Below, piece after piece: positions 28,778 through 36,428 of a DNA stretch of 45,624 nt. Source of the DNA: Akkermansiaceae bacterium (GTDB taxonomy: Bacteria > Verrucomicrobiota > Verrucomicrobiia > Verrucomicrobiales > Akkermansiaceae). A program made the translations under genes and the position numbers. The stretch is taken from NCBI GenBank assembly GCA_029253285.1, contig JAQWZU010000065.1, forward strand, positions 1 to 45,624, given 5' to 3'. The stretch's first letter is position 1, and each line of letters begins with the position of its first letter. The notes beneath the pieces are model-generated. The model was not told the origin of the DNA. It ran no database searches and saw nothing but the letters and a program-made list of their open reading frames with translations.

Positions 28778-29265
28778 CGGTTGATCCATTCTTTCTTGGC
28801 GATCAAAGCGCTGGCGTAGGCAGCCATTCCTTCTTTCCTCCCAACAAAGCCCATCGTCTCATTAGTGGTGGCTTTGATGCCGACCTGCCCGGGATCGATA
28901 TCGAGTGCTTCTGCGATCTTTGCTTTCATCGCTTCGGCGTGAGGAAGTACCTTGGGCGCTTCTGCCACCAAAGAGGAGTCAACATTCATCAGTTGATATT
29001 TGTGCTCCTCACAAAGCTCGCGGCATTTTTCAAGGATACGCAGCGAGCAAATGTCCTTGCAGGACTCATCGCCGGGAGGGAAGTAGTAGCCAATATCGGG
29101 TAATCCGAGCGCGCCGAGAATGGAGTCGGCAATGGCATGACTCAAAACATCGGCGTCCGAGTGGCCATCGAGCCCGTGAGTGTGTGGGATTTCCACGCCA
29201 CCCAGAATCAAAGGGCGACCTTCGGCAAATTGGTGGACGTCGTATCCAATTCCAGTACGAATCAT
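28774..29265 (-). CDS. ispF: 2-C-methyl-D-erythritol 2,4-cyclodiphosphate synthase
   Basis: 163 aa zinc enzyme of the MEP isoprenoid pathway. Zinc ligands and active-site motifs are present: GYDVHQF (Asp9, His11), GHSDADVLSHAIADS (His35, His43) and the C-terminal KATTNETMGFVGRKEGMAAYA. Length is normal. A Shine-Dalgarno-like GAGGAAA precedes the ATG, one of few in the window. It overlaps the 3' end of the inositol-monophosphatase-family gene by 4 bp (28.8-29.3 kb minus-strand run). Together with uppS it points to MEP-derived undecaprenyl synthesis. Confidence 0.96.
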   Translation of the reverse strand: MIRTGIGYDVHQFAEGRPLILGGVEIPHTHGLDGHSDADVLSHAIADSILGALGLPDIGYYFPPGDESCKDICSLRILEKCRELCEEHKYQLMNVDSSLVAEAPKVLPHAEAMKAKIAEALDIDPGQVGIKATTNETMGFVGRKEGMAAYASALIAKKEWINR

Positions 29266-30011
29266 AAGATTTCCTCGATTGGGATTTTTCCGTTGGAGGC
29301 CACGATGGAATAGACATCGGGATTGTCGGAGTGGGGAACCAGGTCGACTTTTCCTCCCGTGGCCTCAACCATCAGTTGTCCAGCCGCGATGTCCCAAAGA
29401 GAGATGCGGGATTCGATATAAGCATCGAGTCGACCACAAGAGATATAGGCCATGCCCAGAGCTGCTGATCCCATCATGCGCATCTTGCGCGCACGGAGGG
29501 AGCCTCTCTTAAATCGTTCCAGGCCGGAGGTCATCGCTTCCTCGTCCTTTCCGCAACCGACGAAGAGGATCGACTCTTCGAGTTTCTCGCGGGAACTCAC
29601 TTCGGCCGGTTCTCCATTGAGGAGCATCGCGCCGCCTTTTTCGACGGTCCATAGCTCGTCGACCATCGGATCGTAAATGACCCCGAGAACCAATTCCTCA
29701 CTGACGCGTTTGGCGATCGAGATACAGAAATGAGGGATACTGTAGAAAAAGTTCACCGTGCCATCGATTGGGTCAACGATCCACTGATGGTCGGATGATT
29801 GATCTCCTGCCAGACCTTCTTCACCATAAATGGCGTGGGTAGGGAATTCCTTGAGGATGATTTCGGTAATGAGATCCTGGGATTCCCGGTCAAGTGCCAG
29901 TTTTAAGTCGTGATGGTGGGCCTCATCGACATCCTTGGGCCGATTGAAATTGGCGCGAAGCATCTTGCCCACTTCCTTGGCTGCGTGGACGGCGGTTTCT
30001 AGTTCAGTCAC
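29262..30011 (-). CDS. inositol monophosphatase family protein
   Basis: 249 aa from a GTG at 30011; no in-frame ATG fits. Mg-dependent phosphatase fold with GEEG (63-66), DPIDGTVNF (80-88) and the LWDIAAGQLMVEATGG motif near residue 200, the three metal-binding blocks. Family members hydrolyse inositol phosphates, histidinol phosphate, PAP or fructose-1,6-bisphosphate; SuhB is the closest named type but the substrate is uncertain. It sits between coaB (43 bp upstream) and ispF, which it overlaps by 4 bp. Confidence 0.85.
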   Translation of the reverse strand: MTELETAVHAAKEVGKMLRANFNRPKDVDEAHHHDLKLALDRESQDLITEIILKEFPTHAIYGEEGLAGDQSSDHQWIVDPIDGTVNFFYSIPHFCISIAKRVSEELVLGVIYDPMVDELWTVEKGGAMLLNGEPAEVSSREKLEESILFVGCGKDEEAMTSGLERFKRGSLRARKMRMMGSAALGMAYISCGRLDAYIESRISLWDIAAGQLMVEATGGKVDLVPHSDNPDVYSIVASNGKIPIEEIL

Positions 30012-30054
30012 GGGGGGAGATTGCCTCAAAGGATTGTAGATGCGAAGCTTTTCT

Positions 30055-30687
30055 CTAGAGTTGTTCGATGACCTCCACAAGGTTGTAGGCGAGGTGCTTC
30101 TTGCTATTCTGGGGTAAAGCCTCTGATCGATCCGTGTAGACCAGAGTGACTTCGTTTTCAGAGGAATCGAATCCGATGTCTTTTCGGGAGACGTCATTGG
30201 CGATGATCAGGTCGCAACCTTTGCGGGTGCATTTTCCACGGGCGTTTTCTTCGACGTTTTCCGTTTCCGCAGCGAAACCAACGAGAGTTCCCTTGAAGCC
30301 CATGACTTCGCGGGCTGCCCCAAGGACATCCTTGGTCTTCTTGAGAGTGAGAGTGAGAGTGAGTTCGTCGCCGGATTTTTTGATTTTTTGGTCGGCAACA
30401 GTCACCGGAGTGTAGTCTGCAACGGCCGCAGCAAAGATCGCGATGTCCATGCGGCCAATTTGCGATTTCACCGCTTGATAAAGGTCGTCGGCGCTTTCGA
30501 TCGGGATGAAATCCACCCCTTCGGGAATGTCGAGCGAAGTGGGCCCGGAGATCAGGAGGACGGAATGACCCCGTTTCTGCGCAGCCTCCGCCAATGCATA
30601 CCCCATCTTTCCGGATGAACGATTCGTCAGGTAGCGAGCAGGATCGATGGGTTCCCGGGTGGGACCGGCCGTGATGAGGACTTTCAT
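30055..30687 (-). CDS. coaB: phosphopantothenate-cysteine ligase, stand-alone CoaB
   Basis: 210 aa. It begins MKVLITAGPTREPIDPARYL and contains NRSSGKMGYALAEAA, AAAVADYTPV, GFAAETE and CDLIIANDV, the CoaB domain of bifunctional CoaBC. The flavin-binding CoaC decarboxylase half (about 190 aa) is missing: the upstream in-frame sequence does not resemble it and runs into the tRNA-Leu region. It ligates cysteine to 4'-phosphopantothenate in CoA synthesis. A six-base tandem (GAGAGT three times, 30343-30360) encodes a Leu-Thr run. coaC must be elsewhere. Starts at ATG 30687. Confidence 0.88.
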   Translation of the reverse strand: MKVLITAGPTREPIDPARYLTNRSSGKMGYALAEAAQKRGHSVLLISGPTSLDIPEGVDFIPIESADDLYQAVKSQIGRMDIAIFAAAVADYTPVTVADQKIKKSGDELTLTLTLKKTKDVLGAAREVMGFKGTLVGFAAETENVEENARGKCTRKGCDLIIANDVSRKDIGFDSSENEVTLVYTDRSEALPQNSKKHLAYNLVEVIEQL

Positions 30688-30834
30688 GGAAGGGCAAATC
30701 TTGGGCGAGAAGGGCGGGAGAACAAGCCTTCGTCTTTCGGATCTCTCGTTTGTTGTGGCGGATTCTCGATGAGGGCGTGAATCTTGCCGAAATTTGATTG
30801 CCAATTCGGCGGGACGGTGATTTCTTCGCGCCGA

Positions 30835-30921
30835 GCGCGCGTGGCGGAATTGGTAGACGCGCATGATTCAGGTTCATGTGGGGGCAACCCCGTGGAGGTT
30901 CGATTCCTCTCGCGCGCACCA
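30835..30921 (+). tRNA. tRNA-Leu, anticodon CAG
   Basis: Class II tRNA, 87 nt with encoded CCA. The acceptor stem GCGCGCG (30835-30841) pairs with CGCGCGC (30911-30917), discriminator A at 30918, CCA 30919-30921. The anticodon stem is CATGA/TCATG around loop TTCAGGT (anticodon CAG). A long variable arm (GGGGGCAACCCC) and T-loop GGTTCGATTCC are present. Confidence 0.95.
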
Positions 30922-31045
30922 CCCCAACGAATGGGTTCAAGGTGGTCAATTTGAAGCTCTTTTTGGGGTCAGTCAGTGCTCCAGACTTCTGTTTTCACTG
31001 AAAGGCGGGGTAGGTTTTTTTTGATGGGATTTGCTGGAAAACAGG

Positions 31046-31069
31046 ACTTTGTGAAAAAATTCACAAAGT
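31046..31069. promoter_or_regulatory. perfect palindrome before nuoB, Rex- or CRP-type operator
   Basis: ACTTTGTGAA (31046-31055) and TTCACAAAGT (31060-31069) are exact inverted repeats around AAAA. The inner 18 bp TTGTGAAAAAATTCACAA fit the Rex operator consensus TTGTGAA-N4-TTCACAA at every position; TGTGA-N6-TCACA is also the CRP core. It lies 44 bp before the nuoB ATG. Rex senses NADH/NAD+ and controls respiratory genes in other bacteria, so the position is meaningful. No regulator gene is in the window. Confidence 0.6.
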
Positions 31070-31112
31070 GGTTGAGGCCGGCGCAGGGACGGGTATTGTC
31101 CTTCCCGACGCC

Positions 31113-31655
31113 ATGGTGGAAGAAAATCTCACTGTCTCACACGCCGCTTACGATTCTAAGATCGAGGGCAATATCATTTTTACGCGCGTAGACGCCGCGA
31201 TTAATTGGATGCGCAAGAATTCACTCTGGCCCATGCCGATGGGATTGGCGTGCTGCGCGATCGAACTAATGGCGACGGCGTCGTCCCGTTTTGACATTTC
31301 CCGCTTCGGAGCGGAAGTCATGCGCTTTTCACCGCGTCAGGCCGATGTGATGATCGTAGCCGGCACGGTAACCTACAAAATGGCGCTGGCGGTGAAGCGG
31401 ATCTGGGATCAGATGCCCGAACCCAAGTGGTGCATCGCAATGGGCGCCTGTGCTTCCAGTGGTGGCATGTATCGCAGCTACGCAGTGCTTCAGGGAATTG
31501 ACCGGCTCATTCCGGTTGATGTCTATATTTCGGGTTGTCCGCCACGCCCGGAGGCCTTAATTGAAGGTCTTCTCAAATTGCAGGATAAGATTGATGAGGA
31601 AGAGTCATTGATGGCTCAGAAGAAGGACCCCGTGCACAAACCGATCAACGCTTAA
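31113..31655 (+). CDS. nuoB: NADH-quinone oxidoreductase subunit B
   Basis: 180 aa subunit carrying cluster N2 of respiratory complex I, on the cytoplasmic arm. The four ligand cysteines are present: Cys47-Cys48 (LACCAIEL), Cys113 (GACASSGG) and Cys142 (SGCPPRPE), with [21 protein letters not shown] between. I chose ATG 31113 over GTG 31068 because the GTG overlaps the palindrome. nuoC follows after 5 bp. nuoA is not upstream and nuoD is not downstream, so only this pair of complex I genes is here. Confidence 0.93.
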   Translation: MVEENLTVSHAAYDSKIEGNIIFTRVDAAINWMRKNSLWPMPMGLACCAIELMATASSRFDISRFGAEVMRFSPRQADVMIVAGTVTYKMALAVKRIWDQMPEPKWCIAMGACASSGGMYRSYAVLQGIDRLIPVDVYISGCPPRPEALIEGLLKLQDKIDEEESLMAQKKDPVHKPINA

Positions 31656-31660
31656 TTGAG

Positions 31661-32206
31661 ATGAGTCTAGCGGAAGATATCAGAGCGACTGGAATTCAGG
31701 ATTCCGTTGAATTTCGAGGCGAGACCACCGTGACGGTTGGTCTGAGCCGATTAAAGCAGACCCTCGAGAAGTTTGCGGAGCTGGGCTATGAGCTTTTGTT
31801 GGACATATCGAGTGTCGATCATATGGGCGAGACTCCTCGTTTCGAGATGGTTTATGAATTGGCAACGCTCGATGATTCGAAGCATGTTCGTGTGAAGGCC
31901 AGGGTGGCCGAGGATGTTGAGGTTCCCAGTGCGGTGAGCATTTGGAAAACAGCCAACTGGCACGAACGTGAGGTTTACGACATGATGGGGATCAAATTCA
32001 AAGGTCATCCCCAGATGGAACGTATTTTGATGTGGGAAGGCTTCCCACATTTTCCATTGCGGAAAGATTTCCCGCTCGCTGGAAAAGAGAGCGAGATGCC
32101 TGACGTGGCCTTCAGTGGCGTTGCTCCGCTGGAAGGTGGTCCGTTTGTGACCAGTCCCGGAAGCACTCGTGAGAGTGGCGAGCCACGGGCTAAGGGGGAG
32201 AGCTAG
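31661..32206 (+). CDS. nuoC: NADH-quinone oxidoreductase subunit C
   Basis: 181 aa 30-kDa-type subunit of complex I, sited near the quinone site with NuoB and NuoD. The C-terminal signature ANWHEREVYDMMGIKFKGHP with RILMWEGFPHFPLRKDFPL is clear; a thioredoxin-like alpha/beta N-terminal part precedes it. It is a separate protein, not fused to NuoD. It ends 48 bp before the stop of the convergent tatD. Confidence 0.92.
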   Translation: MSLAEDIRATGIQDSVEFRGETTVTVGLSRLKQTLEKFAELGYELLLDISSVDHMGETPRFEMVYELATLDDSKHVRVKARVAEDVEVPSAVSIWKTANWHEREVYDMMGIKFKGHPQMERILMWEGFPHFPLRKDFPLAGKESEMPDVAFSGVAPLEGGPFVTSPGSTRESGEPRAKGES

Positions 32207-32228
32207 GGGGCGTCAGTCTTGAATACTG

Positions 32229-32256
32229 AACGCTTAGCTGTCTGTTTTTAAGCGTT
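32229..32256. terminator. possible bidirectional terminator between nuoC and tatD
   Basis: AACGCTTA (32229-32236) and TAAGCGTT (32249-32256) are perfect inverted repeats with a 12-base loop containing five T. The element lies where two convergent genes meet and touches the tatD stop codon. There is no classical T-run after the stem, so termination is a weak inference. Confidence 0.35.
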
Positions 32257-33052
32257 ACAGGCGGAAGAAGGATTCCACGACCTCCTCGGTTTCCTGGATT
32301 AGGGATTCCAAAGAGATATTTCGCTGAGAGGCGATCGCTTCAGCGGTGTGTCGGGTGTAGGCTGGTTCACAGCGTTTGCCGCGATGGGGAACGGGGGAGA
32401 GATAGGGGGAGTCGGTTTCTAACATGAAGGAACCAGAGGGAGCGGCTTTGACGGTGTCGACAACGGCCTCGGCTTTCTTGAAGGTGGCGATGCCTGTGAA
32501 GGAGATGAGTCCTCCGGTGGCGAAGACGCGCTCGGCAAGTTCCGGTGGGCCGGGAAAACAGTGGAAGACAGCGCGAACGTCCTTGGCGTATTCTGCGTAG
32601 ATGCCCAAGGCGTCATCGAAGCTGGCGGTGCCAGATTTGTCGCGGGTATGAATGACGACATTAAGTTGGGCCGCTTTGGCTAATTCGAAATGACGTCGGA
32701 GGAAGTCGCGCTGACGTGCGTGGTAGTCTTCGTCGCTATGTCCGTCGGGCGCGGGATGGAAGTAATCGAGGCCGGTTTCACCAATCGCTACGACTTTAGA
32801 GTCATCGAGGTGCGGCTCGATGAGTTTCTCGAAGTCGTCGGGCGCATTGTGGACATCGCAGGGATGGATGCCAATGCAGGCGGAGACTTCGGGATGCTCG
32901 CGGGCGATAAGGAGATTGATCATGAGATCATCCGGAGCAGTAGCGAGGGTGATCATACGATTGACGCCGTGATCCTTCGCGCGCCCGATGATCTCCGGAA
33001 TTTCCTCGGGCGCAAATTTGTAAGAGCCAAGGTGGCAATGCGAGTCGGTCAT
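32255..33052 (-). CDS. tatD: TatD-family metal-dependent hydrolase / DNase
   Basis: 265 aa TIM-barrel metal hydrolase. Metal ligands: HCH in MTDSHCHLG (His5, His7), Glu in AIGETGLDY, His in VIHTRD, His in AVFHCF, and Asp in LETDSPYLSP. Members act as 3'-5' exonucleases or D-aminoacyl-tRNA-related nucleases; activity is not shown. PHRGKRCEPAY near the C-terminus is typical of the family. Downstream of the zinc-ribbon gene by 9 bp on the same strand. Confidence 0.92.
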   Translation of the reverse strand: MTDSHCHLGSYKFAPEEIPEIIGRAKDHGVNRMITLATAPDDLMINLLIAREHPEVSACIGIHPCDVHNAPDDFEKLIEPHLDDSKVVAIGETGLDYFHPAPDGHSDEDYHARQRDFLRRHFELAKAAQLNVVIHTRDKSGTASFDDALGIYAEYAKDVRAVFHCFPGPPELAERVFATGGLISFTGIATFKKAEAVVDTVKAAPSGSFMLETDSPYLSPVPHRGKRCEPAYTRHTAEAIASQRNISLESLIQETEEVVESFFRL

Positions 33053-33061
33053 GGATGATGA

Positions 33062-33442
33062 TTAGCCTTCGAGGATATACGGCTTGTGTGGTAAAGGATC
33101 TTCGCCACACAGGATGCAGATCTTATTGGAGGAGTTGCAATTTTCCCCACAGCGTTGGCAGGCAAAAATCAGTTGGCTGATTTCGCCATCAACTTTGCCG
33201 TCCCGGCTGTCAACTCCGGTAACCTTGGCGCGGAGTTCAGAGTCGCTTAGACCGATTTGCCCGCGGAGCCCCCCCCACATCGACTGGCAAAGAAAAGTTA
33301 AGTGTTCGATTTGCCTTTGATGGGTAAGAAGTTCCCGGGCAACAATTTCGGAATGTCTGAAAGGTTTCTCACTGTCCTCACGGGCGCTGGAAAGGAGCCA
33401 ACCTTCCCTTTGATTTTGGGTGCCGCTGATGAACTCGAACAT
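33062..33442 (-). CDS. small zinc-ribbon protein of unknown function
   Basis: 126 aa, predicted soluble. The C-terminal part has a C-x2-C-x3-C-x6-C-x2-C arrangement (ACQRCGENC and ICILCGED), fitting a zinc ribbon. The N-terminal 60 residues look helical (SEIVARELLTHQRQIEHLTF). No family recognised. It lies between the POT transporter gene (5 bp) and tatD (9 bp), all on the minus strand, probably one transcript. ATG at 33442 with no Shine-Dalgarno. Confidence 0.6.
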   Translation of the reverse strand: MFEFISGTQNQREGWLLSSAREDSEKPFRHSEIVARELLTHQRQIEHLTFLCQSMWGGLRGQIGLSDSELRAKVTGVDSRDGKVDGEISQLIFACQRCGENCNSSNKICILCGEDPLPHKPYILEG

Positions 33443-33447
33443 TATTG

Positions 33448-35286
33448 TTAACTCTGAAGGTAAGTCTTCTCTTTGCTAGAGATTGCATATGGCACGAAGA
33501 GGATCGCCGCAGCGAGCATTAGGCCTGTGAAAAACCAATAGTAGGCCGGGCCTTCCAACTTCGGTTGCCCTCCGGTATAGGCAGTAGTTGAGATGGGCGA
33601 ATCTGAATCAGAGGCTTTATCAGTCACGCCAAGCAGTTCCTTGCGTTTTTCCAGCCAAGTTTTCTTGGATGATTTTTCTTCGGAAGGAAGAGTTTTATCT
33701 GGGCCTTCGATGATATAGCCAAGGTCCCATTTGGTCCCTTGTTCTTTGTCCGGACCAATGCTGGTGATGCGAGCGGTTCGAGAGGCAAGTCGAGTATAAG
33801 TGATCTGAGATCCCCATTTGTCGGTGAAGCCAGAAAGTAGTGACTGAGCTTCTTCAGTAGTTGGTAAAACAAGATCATTTTCTTCAGCCCAAGAGGTGAT
33901 GGCTCTCGTTGCCTGATCGATTTTTTCTTGGTCAGGGAGTTGTCGTTTGGTTGTCTTTCCCTCTTTCCGGGTGATGACGATATCGTCGCCGCTACCAATT
34001 TTCTCATCAAATCCCGGGTGAGTGTGCTCTCCGTCTCCGAGTTCCTCTGCAAAAGCAACGACGGGATCGTCGACTTGAATCACCGAGTTTACAAACTCGG
34101 TGATTTGGTTTCCGAAAGATACCGAAAGTAAAAAGATCGCCATGATGAGCGATTTCATGTTTCGAGGAGCTTGAGTGTAAGAATACTCAAGACAAACGAT
34201 GGAAACCATCACTTCAGCAGCTGTGAGAATCAAGTAAGCAAGAAATTGCCATCCGATATTTGGTGTGTGTCCTTCAGAAATTGAAACCTGAATAAGGGCA
34301 ATGATCGCGAATGAAATAACGGTAATAAAGAGGCCGGCCCCGATCTTCCGGAGGGAAGTAAGCTTAATGTATTTCCCAAGTGTTGGGTAAATAACAAAGG
34401 TGAATAGCGGAACGAGCGTGAGAATGAGGACGGAGTTGATCGATTGAATTTGTGAGGGGAGCCAATCAATGACGAGGTGTCGGTCCATGTCCTGAGATTG
34501 AAAAATCCAGGAAGATCCAGTCTGGTCAAAAAGTGCCCAAAAGAATGCTACGAAGAAATAGAGAGGAAGAAGACGAAGGATGACTCCCAGGCCTTCCTTG
34601 GAGCAAAGCTCTCTCTTGAATTTTTCGCGATCAGGTTGGACATGGATAAATTTCCTCCGACCCAACCAGAAGAAGACAGTGGCCAGAGCCATAAGAATAC
34701 CCGGGATGCCAAAGGCTACATGGGGGCCGTGCCATTCCAAGAGCCAAGGAGTGGCAAGCATGGACATGAATGCTCCAAGATTGATAGAAAAATAGAACCA
34801 ATTGAAAACTTTGGTGAGTAGGTGTTGATTCGACTTGCCGAACTGATCTCCGACATGAGCTGAGACGCAGGGTTTGATCCCGCCTGATCCCAGACAAATC
34901 AGGGCAAGTCCTGCAAAAAGCCACCAACCTGCGGAGCCAGTAATTCCCATCAGGGCGAGGCAGGCATGTCCGACGCAATAGACAATGCTTAGCCAAATAA
35001 TGACTCGATACTTACCGAAAAAGAAGTCAGCCAATAGAGCGCCTAAGAAAGGCGTTGCATAAACCCACTTGTTAAACTTGTGGTAATTTTCACTAGCGAC
35101 AACTTCGGACATCTGCTCGGTCGGGGCATCGCCCATCAGCCAGAGATACTGCACCATAAAGATGGAGAGGATTGCTTTCATTCCGTAGAATGAAAATCGC
35201 TCGGCGGCTTCGTTGGCGATAATGTAAGGAATGCCTCCCGGCATTCCTTCGGTGTCGGTCGGGGTGGAGCGGTATTCTGAACTCAA
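33448..35286 (-). CDS. POT-family proton-dependent oligopeptide transporter with large periplasmic loop
   Basis: 612 aa from a TTG at 35286; an internal Met at residue 15 would also keep the core. The POT motif EAAERFSFYG (26-35; proton-coupling ExxER) and FNWFYFSINLGAF (161-173) identify the family, which imports di- and tripeptides with H+ at the inner membrane. Between the penultimate helix (about 378-400) and the last helix (about 580-601) lies a hydrophilic insert of about 175 residues absent in ordinary POT proteins. Part of it (about 475-530) resembles the C-terminal half of GspG pseudopilins. With an even number of helices and N-in topology, this loop faces the periplasm. Confidence 0.88.
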   Translation of the reverse strand: MSSEYRSTPTDTEGMPGGIPYIIANEAAERFSFYGMKAILSIFMVQYLWLMGDAPTEQMSEVVASENYHKFNKWVYATPFLGALLADFFFGKYRVIIWLSIVYCVGHACLALMGITGSAGWWLFAGLALICLGSGGIKPCVSAHVGDQFGKSNQHLLTKVFNWFYFSINLGAFMSMLATPWLLEWHGPHVAFGIPGILMALATVFFWLGRRKFIHVQPDREKFKRELCSKEGLGVILRLLPLYFFVAFFWALFDQTGSSWIFQSQDMDRHLVIDWLPSQIQSINSVLILTLVPLFTFVIYPTLGKYIKLTSLRKIGAGLFITVISFAIIALIQVSISEGHTPNIGWQFLAYLILTAAEVMVSIVCLEYSYTQAPRNMKSLIMAIFLLSVSFGNQITEFVNSVIQVDDPVVAFAEELGDGEHTHPGFDEKIGSGDDIVITRKEGKTTKRQLPDQEKIDQATRAITSWAEENDLVLPTTEEAQSLLSGFTDKWGSQITYTRLASRTARITSIGPDKEQGTKWDLGYIIEGPDKTLPSEEKSSKKTWLEKRKELLGVTDKASDSDSPISTTAYTGGQPKLEGPAYYWFFTGLMLAAAILFVPYAISSKEKTYLQS

Positions 35287-35345
35287 AATGGTGAAATGCG
35301 GTTGCAGGGCATTTCAGACGATCAGAGCGCTGGGTCAATGATCGA

Positions 35346-36332
35346 TTACCACTCAATCGCGGCCGCGGCCCAGGTGAGCCCTGCTCCAAAGGCGACCATG
35401 ACGACTTTATCGCCTTTTTTGATCTCGCCGGTGCGATGGGCTTCGTCGAGGGCAATGGCGATGGCGGCCGCCGAGGTATTGCCGTATTTGTGGAGATTAA
35501 CGAAAACCCGGTCGTTGGGGACATCAAGACGGCTGGCGATGGCATCGATGATGCGGAGATTCGCCTGATGGGGAATGACGATGGAAATGTCCTCAGCTTG
35601 AAGTCCCGCCCGCTCGATGACGGTATTAGCCGAATTTTTCATTCGGGTGACCGCGTGCTTAAAGACTTCCTTTCCGAGCATGGCCAGAGTCGCGAGACGC
35701 TCACCGGCATTATCGATCGTGATGGGGCATGCGGAACCTCCGCCGGGGATGTTGAGAAGGTGGGTTTGTTTTCCGTCGGTGCCAATATCGGTGGCGAGGA
35801 TGCGTCCTTCGCCTTTATCGGCAGCGCGGAGAACCGCTGCGCCTGCTCCGTCGCCAAAAAGAACGCAGGTGGTGCGATCCTCCCAGTTGACGAAGGATGA
35901 TAGTTTTTCAGCTCCGATAATGAGAGCGTTCTTAAAAGATCCGGATTCAATGAGATTCTTGGCCAGTTTCATGGCGTAGAGAAATCCGGAGCAAGCTGCG
36001 GAGACATCGAAGGCGACGGCTTTGTGGGAGCCAAGTTGTTGTTGGACGTAACAGGCTGTCGCCGGAGTGAGGGTATCAGGGGTGATGGTGGCCACGATGA
36101 TGAGTTCGACATCTTCAGCGGTGATGTTGGCTTGCTCGAGTGCTCTCCCGGCGGCCTTCGAGGCCAGGTGGGAAGTATGCTCGTCGTCAGCGGCAATGCG
36201 TCGTGCCTTAATCCCGGTGCGGGTAACGATCCATTCGTCGGAAGTGTCGACAAACTTGGAGAGTTCGTCATTGGTGAGAATTTTTTCAGGGAGATAGCTT
36301 CCTGTTCCTGCGATGGTGACGCCGTGACTCAT
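35346..36332 (-). CDS. fabH: 3-oxoacyl-ACP synthase III (KASIII)
   Basis: 328 aa thiolase-fold enzyme starting fatty-acid synthesis from acetyl-CoA and malonyl-ACP. The catalytic triad is present: Cys114 (SAACSGFLY), His255 (IPHQANLRI) and Asn285 (YGNTSAAA). The N-terminus GTGSYLPEKILTND and DTSDEWIVTRTGI are typical. No plsX, acpP or other fab gene adjoins. It is divergent from the redox fusion gene; a 9-bp inverted repeat lies between. ATG at 36332. Confidence 0.95.
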   Translation of the reverse strand: MSHGVTIAGTGSYLPEKILTNDELSKFVDTSDEWIVTRTGIKARRIAADDEHTSHLASKAAGRALEQANITAEDVELIIVATITPDTLTPATACYVQQQLGSHKAVAFDVSAACSGFLYAMKLAKNLIESGSFKNALIIGAEKLSSFVNWEDRTTCVLFGDGAGAAVLRAADKGEGRILATDIGTDGKQTHLLNIPGGGSACPITIDNAGERLATLAMLGKEVFKHAVTRMKNSANTVIERAGLQAEDISIVIPHQANLRIIDAIASRLDVPNDRVFVNLHKYGNTSAAAIAIALDEAHRTGEIKKGDKVVMVAFGAGLTWAAAAIEW

Positions 36333-36359
36333 TGCCGGAGTGAAAGTCAGGATGGCCGC

Positions 36360-36403
36360 TCCCGCAAGTCTCGAAAAATAAGTATTTAAGGTATCTTGCG
36401 GGA
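36360..36403. repeat. inverted repeat between divergent fabH and redox fusion gene
   Basis: TCCCGCAAG (36360-36368) and CTTGCGGGA (36395-36403) are perfect complements, separated by 26 A/T-rich bases that include possible -10-like sequences. It may be a dual operator for the divergent genes or a leader hairpin. Confidence 0.4.
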
Positions 36404-36428
36404 TTTGGAATGAGGCGTAAGCTGACGC

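Noticed and set aside
30343-30360. GAGAGT triplicate as a phase-variable repeat
   Set aside because: The unit is six bases and in frame inside coaB, so slippage would add Leu-Thr pairs rather than switch the gene off.
30688-30864. Upstream extension of coaB as a possible CoaC remnant
   Set aside because: The residues are Arg/Ser-rich with no flavin-binding motif and extend into the tRNA-Leu gene.
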